From Woeseiaceae bacterium (GTDB taxonomy: Bacteria > Pseudomonadota > Gammaproteobacteria > Steroidobacterales > Woeseiaceae): a DNA stretch of 36,821 bases. How positions within the stretch are numbered: the stretch's first letter is position 1; each line of letters begins with the position of its first letter. The notes below the pieces were generated by a model. It was not told the origin of the DNA. It ran no database searches and worked only from the letters and a program-made list of their open reading frames with translations. The stretch covers positions 1 through 36,821 of the forward strand of contig JAQWSV010000100.1 of the NCBI GenBank assembly GCA_029243005.1, written 5' to 3'. This document shows, one piece after another, positions 32,756-36,821 of this stretch. Both the position numbers and the translations under genes were made by a program.

Positions 32756-33790
32756 TCAGGATGACTCGAGGCCATCGAGAAACTGCACGGTGTTTTCACC
32801 GATCCAGTCGACAGAGTAGCCGCCCTCCAGCACGACAAGCGTTTTCAGGCCCAGGGCGCCTATCGCCAAACCCATATGGGCAAACTCTTCCGTCGCAATG
32901 TTGAAATAGGTCGTAGGGTCGCCGACAAAGGTATCAAGCCCCAGCGCTACGACAAGCGCGTCAGGCGAAAACCGGCTGATTTGCGCGATCGCATCGTCAA
33001 GGGCTGGTGCGTAGGTGTCCCAGCCCGTGCCGAAAGGCAACGGAAAATTGACGTTGAAGCCGTGCCCCGGCCCCTCACCAGGCTCATCGGCATAGCCGAG
33101 AAAGTACGGGTACTCGACAACAGGGTCTGCATGCAACGAAATTGTCAAAACATCGTTCCGGGCATAAAAGAGACTTTGCGTGCCGTTGCCGTGGTGGTAA
33201 TCGACATCGAGAATCGCTATGCGGGAGGCCCCACTATCGAGCAAGGACTGGGCGGCCAGCGCATTGTTATTCAGGTAGCAGTATCCACCACAGTAGGTTT
33301 CAGTCGCATGATGCCCCGGCGGACGGCAGGCCGCGAAGGTGGAACGATCGCCCCCCTTGATGATCTCGGCACCGGTCAGCGCGATATTCGCCGATGTCCT
33401 AATCGCCTCCCAGCTGCCCTCGACGAAGGGCGAGGTTGCATCAAACGAGTAACGACCGAGCTTGCCGACGACGCAGGTCGTGTCTGCGTTGTGCCGCATG
33501 CCGGCACCGACGAAAGTATCCGGGCGCGCGTTTTCGCCAAGCTCATCGGAGGCCTCCCACTCCTGCCAGACCGTTTTGAGGAATTCGAGATAGTCCGGTG
33601 CGTGCAGGCGCAGGTATTTTTCCTCGGGAAACTCGTCCGGCGTGATGATCTCCGACGCGCCCGCGCCCCGGATAGCGGCTTCGACGTTGTTTGCCCGTGC
33701 CGGGCACTCTGCGCTTTCCCGCCACTCGATTCCACGAAGATCCAACAGTCCGCTGTGGCCGTTATGTAGGTCGCTGTAGACTGTTTTCAT
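32756..33790 (-). CDS. Histone deacetylase superfamily protein, acetylpolyamine amidohydrolase-like
   Basis: Zinc-dependent deacetylase, probably cleaving acetyl groups from acetylated polyamines in the cytosol. From ATG 33790 it is 344 aa. Seen: the tandem histidine PPGHHAT, GYCYLNNNALAA, zinc ligands in ILDVDYHHGNGTQSLFY and in ALGLDTFVGDP, ISLHADP, and LEGGYSV (catalytic Tyr loop). An N-terminal region NGHSGLLDLRGIEWRESAECPARANNV and overall length match bacterial acetylpolyamine amidohydrolases better than acetoin AcuC. GGAG lies about 13 nt before the ATG, inside the end of the upstream gene (gap 4 nt). The track start (33865) adds 25 residues overlapping that gene. Last gene of the minus-strand operon. 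Confidence 0.88.
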   Translation of the reverse strand: MKTVYSDLHNGHSGLLDLRGIEWRESAECPARANNVEAAIRGAGASEIITPDEFPEEKYLRLHAPDYLEFLKTVWQEWEASDELGENARPDTFVGAGMRHNADTTCVVGKLGRYSFDATSPFVEGSWEAIRTSANIALTGAEIIKGGDRSTFAACRPPGHHATETYCGGYCYLNNNALAAQSLLDSGASRIAILDVDYHHGNGTQSLFYARNDVLTISLHADPVVEYPYFLGYADEPGEGPGHGFNVNFPLPFGTGWDTYAPALDDAIAQISRFSPDALVVALGLDTFVGDPTTYFNIATEEFAHMGLAIGALGLKTLVVLEGGYSVDWIGENTVQFLDGLESS

Positions 33791-33794
33791 TGCA

Positions 33795-34613
33795 TCAACT
33801 CTCCGCACCTTGCGGCAAACGTGCCGCACGCCACGCGATGGCAGCCTTCGGCCCGTCTTTATCAAGAATGCGATTGAACTCCATAGACTCCGGCGTCTCC
33901 GTCATTTCAATCTCGACGAGCAGGTCCAGTGCCTGCGCCAGCGCCGTGCGAAGCCCTGCGCTTTCAAGACCCAGGTTTACGGCTTTCTTGGTCAAGCGCA
34001 CAGACACCGGGTCATTGAGCGCGATTTCCCTTGCCGTTGCCATCGCCTCATCGAGCAACGCCTCCGGCGATACCACACGATTGGCGAGACCGATCGAAGC
34101 GGCATGCGTCGCGTCCACTCTGTCACTGCCGACCAGTAGCAACTCCCGGGCATGTTTCTGCCCGATGATCCATGGTAGGAGCATGCAGACGATACCGCTG
34201 CCAAATCGAGCTTCCGGCGCACCGAAGCGACATCCCTCGGCGGCTATTGTCATGTCACAGGCTGCGGCAATCTCCATCGCATAGCCGAGGCAAAACCCAT
34301 GTACGGCACAGATGACAGGCTTCGGGAAGTCCCAGAAGCGCATAACGGCATCGAAGTCCTGCTGGAGTTCCGCGCGCAGACGCGCTTCCTTATCGCCCGC
34401 GCCCGTGTCTTCGAAGTCGAGATCGTAGCCGGCCGAGAACGCCCGGCCCTCGCCGTGCAGAACGACTACTCGCACGTCCTCGTCGCCTTCGGCACGATCA
34501 AGATGTCCGCCGATCTCATTGAGCATCTCACGATTGATTGCGTTCAGTTTGTCCATCCGCGCAAGGGTCAGACGGACAATGCCACCCTCCCGCCGGTATT
34601 CAACGAAACTCAT
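33795..34613 (-). CDS. Enoyl-CoA hydratase/isomerase family protein
   Basis: A crotonase-fold enzyme acting on an acyl-CoA in the cytosol. 272 aa with LNAINREML, the oxyanion-hole region GEGRAFSAGYDLDF, VICAVHGFCLGYAMEIAAACDMTIAAEG (the first catalytic Glu aligns with that in AMEIA), RFGAPEARFGSG (the second Glu in APE) and KKAVNLG. Both acidic residues used by hydratases are present, so hydratase activity is plausible. The specific acyl-CoA cannot be inferred; in this operon it may act on a polyamine- or amino-acid-derived CoA thioester. ATG overlaps the aldehyde dehydrogenase stop by 4 nt. Confidence 0.88.
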   Translation of the reverse strand: MSFVEYRREGGIVRLTLARMDKLNAINREMLNEIGGHLDRAEGDEDVRVVVLHGEGRAFSAGYDLDFEDTGAGDKEARLRAELQQDFDAVMRFWDFPKPVICAVHGFCLGYAMEIAAACDMTIAAEGCRFGAPEARFGSGIVCMLLPWIIGQKHARELLLVGSDRVDATHAASIGLANRVVSPEALLDEAMATAREIALNDPVSVRLTKKAVNLGLESAGLRTALAQALDLLVEIEMTETPESMEFNRILDKDGPKAAIAWRAARLPQGAES

Positions 34614-36127
34614 TCTGACAGTCGAAGCCAGGCAGACTTCTGCTGTGTGTAGCTGATCAAGCTATCGATGCACTTATCGCGCGCATTGCCCGACTGTTTA
34701 TAGCCGCCGAAAGGCTGCGTCATGTCACCTTCATCGAAAGAGTTCACCCAGATAACACCCGCTTCGATCTCCTTGATCAGCTTGTGCGCCTTGTTAAGGT
34801 CGCTGGTCCAGACGCCGGCGGCAAGACCGTAAATCGTATCGTTTGCGATGGAGATGCCCTCCTCGATACCATCGAACGGCAGGATGGAGGCTACCGGGCC
34901 GAATATCTCCTCACGTGCGATTTGCATATCGTTGTTCACGTCAGTAAAGAGCGTCGGATTGACATAGGCACCGTTGATATCGGGAGCGTCGCCACCAAAC
35001 TTCAGCTGTGCACCCTCTTGCTTGCCGATGTCGATATAGGACAGCACCCGGTTCTGTGCATCGTCTGTGACCAGCGGCCCCAGGTTGGTTTGCGGATCCA
35101 GGGGGTCGCCTGGAACGTAAGCGTCCTTGCCGTCCGCGATAAAGCGGTCGATGAATTCATCATAGATTGGTCGCTCCACCAGCACGCGGGAACCCGCGTT
35201 ACAGACTTCGCCCATGTTTGCGTAGATGCCGTGATAGGCCGCCGAAACAGCTCGATCCATATCGCCAACATCCGCCATGAAAACCTGTGGAGACTTGCCA
35301 CCACACTCGAGTGACACACGTTTCATGTTCGACTGGCCGGCATACTGCAGCATGAGCTTGCCAACCTCCGTGGAGCCTGTGAACGTCACCTTATCGACGT
35401 CATTGTGCAGTGCGAGTGCCTTGCCGGTGATCTCACCGACACCATTCACGACATTGAAGATTCCCGGCGGACCGCCCGCCTCAACGAAGAGCTCGGCAAG
35501 CTTGAGGCAGGAAAGTGGCGCCTGTTCTGCGGGCTTCAGAATGACGGCGTTACCGGCCGCCAGCGCCGGTGCGATCTTCCAGACCGCCATGAGCAACGGG
35601 TAATTCCAGGGTGATACCGCGCCGACCACACCGATCGGCTCACGCAAGACCATGTGCATGACATCGCTCTCAGTGTTCGTGACACTGCCCTCCATCTTGT
35701 CGATGTATTCAGCCATGAATTGAATCGTCTCGACCGACGCCGGAACGTCGACCGCCAGCATGTCGCTGATCGGCTTACCCATATCCAGCGTATCTAGGAC
35801 CGCGAACTGCTCGGCATGCTCGTCGATCAACTTCGCATAGAGGTAAAGTATTTCCATCCGGTCACGGGGCGCCATGCGCGACCAGCTCCCGCTTCGAAAA
35901 GCACTGCGCGCTGTTTGAACGGCCACATCGACGTCGGACTCGTCGGCAGACACGACTGACGCAATAACCTCACGATTCGCCGGATTGATCGTGTCGAATC
36001 GACCACCGCTTTTTGAGTCGCGATAGTCCCCATCGATAAACAGTCGCGTCTCAACGGACTTGAGCGCACGTGCTGCGACGTCCTGCCATTGATCATGGGT
36101 ATAGTTGGATAACGCTTCGCTACTCAT
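34610..36127 (-). CDS. Aldehyde dehydrogenase, PuuC-like
   Basis: Oxidises an aldehyde to its acid with NAD(P)+. From ATG 36127 it is 505 aa: PWNYPLLMAVWKIAPALAAGNAVILKPAEQAPLS, FTGSTEVGKLM, catalytic Glu in LECGGKSPQ, catalytic Cys in GEVCNAGSR, EEIFGPVASI and NSFDEGDMTQPFGGYKQSGNARDKC. The ending closely resembles E. coli PuuC (gamma-glutamyl-gamma-aminobutyraldehyde dehydrogenase; FGGYKQSGNGRDKS), suggesting aminoaldehydes from polyamine breakdown. AAGGA lies at good spacing before 36127; the track start at 36193 adds 22 residues inside the upstream gene. It overlaps that gene by 8 nt. Confidence 0.92.
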   Translation of the reverse strand: MSSEALSNYTHDQWQDVAARALKSVETRLFIDGDYRDSKSGGRFDTINPANREVIASVVSADESDVDVAVQTARSAFRSGSWSRMAPRDRMEILYLYAKLIDEHAEQFAVLDTLDMGKPISDMLAVDVPASVETIQFMAEYIDKMEGSVTNTESDVMHMVLREPIGVVGAVSPWNYPLLMAVWKIAPALAAGNAVILKPAEQAPLSCLKLAELFVEAGGPPGIFNVVNGVGEITGKALALHNDVDKVTFTGSTEVGKLMLQYAGQSNMKRVSLECGGKSPQVFMADVGDMDRAVSAAYHGIYANMGEVCNAGSRVLVERPIYDEFIDRFIADGKDAYVPGDPLDPQTNLGPLVTDDAQNRVLSYIDIGKQEGAQLKFGGDAPDINGAYVNPTLFTDVNNDMQIAREEIFGPVASILPFDGIEEGISIANDTIYGLAAGVWTSDLNKAHKLIKEIEAGVIWVNSFDEGDMTQPFGGYKQSGNARDKCIDSLISYTQQKSAWLRLSE

Positions 36128-36821
36128 TACTTGTTCCTTCTTGTTTATTTCCAACGACCAGCGCGTCGACGGCAATACTCTGATTCGGCCCAACGATAAC
36201 AGGATTCAGATCGATCTCGGTGAGCGCGCTGCCAAGCGCGTCGGCCATGCTGGAAAATCGCGCTGCCATCTCGCAGAATCCGTCAATATCCGCCGCGGGT
36301 GCACCGCGAACACCGTCTAGCACACCCCTGAATCTTAGCCGATCCAAGAGGCGCCGCGCCCAAGTCGCATCGAACGGTGGCAGGGCGAACTGCACATCAT
36401 GCACCGTCTCGGACAGCACCCCACCCATACCGATAACCACGACGGGTCCGAACTGCGGATCCTGACGTGCACCCAGAATCATTTCTACGCCGGTGTCCGC
36501 CATCGGTGCGATTGTGACTGAAGGCCCCAACCTCTCCGTCATCGCCCGGTAGGCCTCGCTCAATGCGGCCTCATCGGCGATGTCGAGCACGACACCTTGC
36601 GCTTCAGTCTTGTGAGCAATATCGGGCGCTGCCGTTTTCAGCACCAAGGGATAGCCGAGGTGCATCGCCGCCGATAAGACCTCGTCCTTTGAGCCCGCCG
36701 CCACGGCATCGGAGGCAGTTATGCCAAAGTCCTGCAGCATTTGCATGGTCTCGGCCTCACTAACGGAATCGGCAGTCACCAGACGCTCGCGCCAGCGTTC
36801 AGAAGTGTCGCCCGGCCCTTC
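36120..36821 (-). CDS. ATP-grasp C-terminal part of an ADP-forming acyl-CoA synthetase (cut by window edge)
   Basis: These enzymes convert an acid such as acetate plus CoA and ATP to acyl-CoA, ADP and phosphate, in either direction. The frame is open to the right edge (EGPGDTSERWRERL precedes the track start GTG 36779), so only the last ~234 residues are visible. Present: LSEAETM-like start of the ATP-grasp subdomain, GYPLVLKTAAPDIAHKTEAQGVVLDI, VEMILGARQDPQFGPVVVIGMGGVLSETVHDVQF, and the terminal ALTEIDLNPVIVGPN. This matches the beta-type half of fused acetate-CoA ligases. The CoA-binding half presumably lies outside. First visible gene of the minus-strand operon. Confidence 0.88.
   Translation of the reverse strand, partial: EGPGDTSERWRERLVTADSVSEAETMQMLQDFGITASDAVAAGSKDEVLSAAMHLGYPLVLKTAAPDIAHKTEAQGVVLDIADEAALSEAYRAMTERLGPSVTIAPMADTGVEMILGARQDPQFGPVVVIGMGGVLSETVHDVQFALPPFDATWARRLLDRLRFRGVLDGVRGAPAADIDGFCEMAARFSSMADALGSALTEIDLNPVIVGPNQSIAVDALVVGNKQEGTSNE

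Noticed and set aside
32876-33769. 297-aa plus-strand ORF
   Set aside because: Shadow of the deacetylase gene, which carries all zinc-binding and catalytic motifs on the minus strand.

Overview
The window (about 36.8 kb, GC-rich, densely coded) looks like chromosome from a free-living gammaproteobacterium. The supporting evidence is an E. coli-type GshA, a FadE-type acyl-CoA dehydrogenase, GspA/GspB, LptM, and the order polA - gap - engB / cytochrome c4 - dsbA, which resembles Pseudomonas. I saw no IS element, phage gene, CRISPR array, tRNA or rRNA. The unusual part is a complete mevalonate route to isoprenoids, in a class where the MEP route is the norm. I cannot name the genus.

Layout. 1-976 (-): gshA, cut by the left edge, TTG start, with a good sigma70-like promoter. 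1351-4337 (+): a membrane PAS-GGDEF-EAL protein and a small secreted protein. 4338-4666 holds a possible decayed reading frame and the mdh promoter with a perfect dyad. 4667-8311 (+): mdh and fadE. 8315-8562: a short frame-disrupted ORF. 8641-10113 (+): mvaS (HMG-CoA synthase). 10110-14827 (-): a tightly packed operon mvaD - phosphomevalonate kinase - HMG-CoA reductase/mevalonate kinase fusion - idi. ispA and dinB run divergently from it (14937-17017, +). Together these genes cover acetoacetyl-CoA to farnesyl diphosphate; only an acetoacetyl-CoA thiolase is missing locally.

17050-21187 (+): gspA, gspB and a FakA-FakB (DAK2-DegV) fusion. 21180-23559 (-): yedK and the yadH/yadG ABC exporter pair. 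23770-25434 (+): nudC and an NRDE/TANGO2 gene, converging on an esterase (25419-26102, -). 26235-29166 (+): lptM and polA. The polA-engB gap is the position of the Spot 42 / ErsA small RNA locus in E. coli and Pseudomonas. 29373-29993 (-): engB. 30222-31749 (+): cytochrome c4 and a predicted lipoprotein DsbA with a CNHC active site. 31756-32685 (-): an L,D-transpeptidase-like protein. 32756-36821 (-): a four-gene operon (ATP-grasp end of an ADP-forming acyl-CoA synthetase, PuuC-like aldehyde dehydrogenase, enoyl-CoA hydratase family protein, acetylpolyamine deacetylase-like protein) that reads as a catabolic unit, possibly for acetylated polyamines.

The strongest novelty candidates are the single-chain HMG-CoA reductase-mevalonate kinase within the full mevalonate operon, the one-chain fatty acid kinase fusion, the lipidated CNHC DsbA, and the possible small RNA between polA and engB. 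All family calls are from reading translations by eye; no database search was run.
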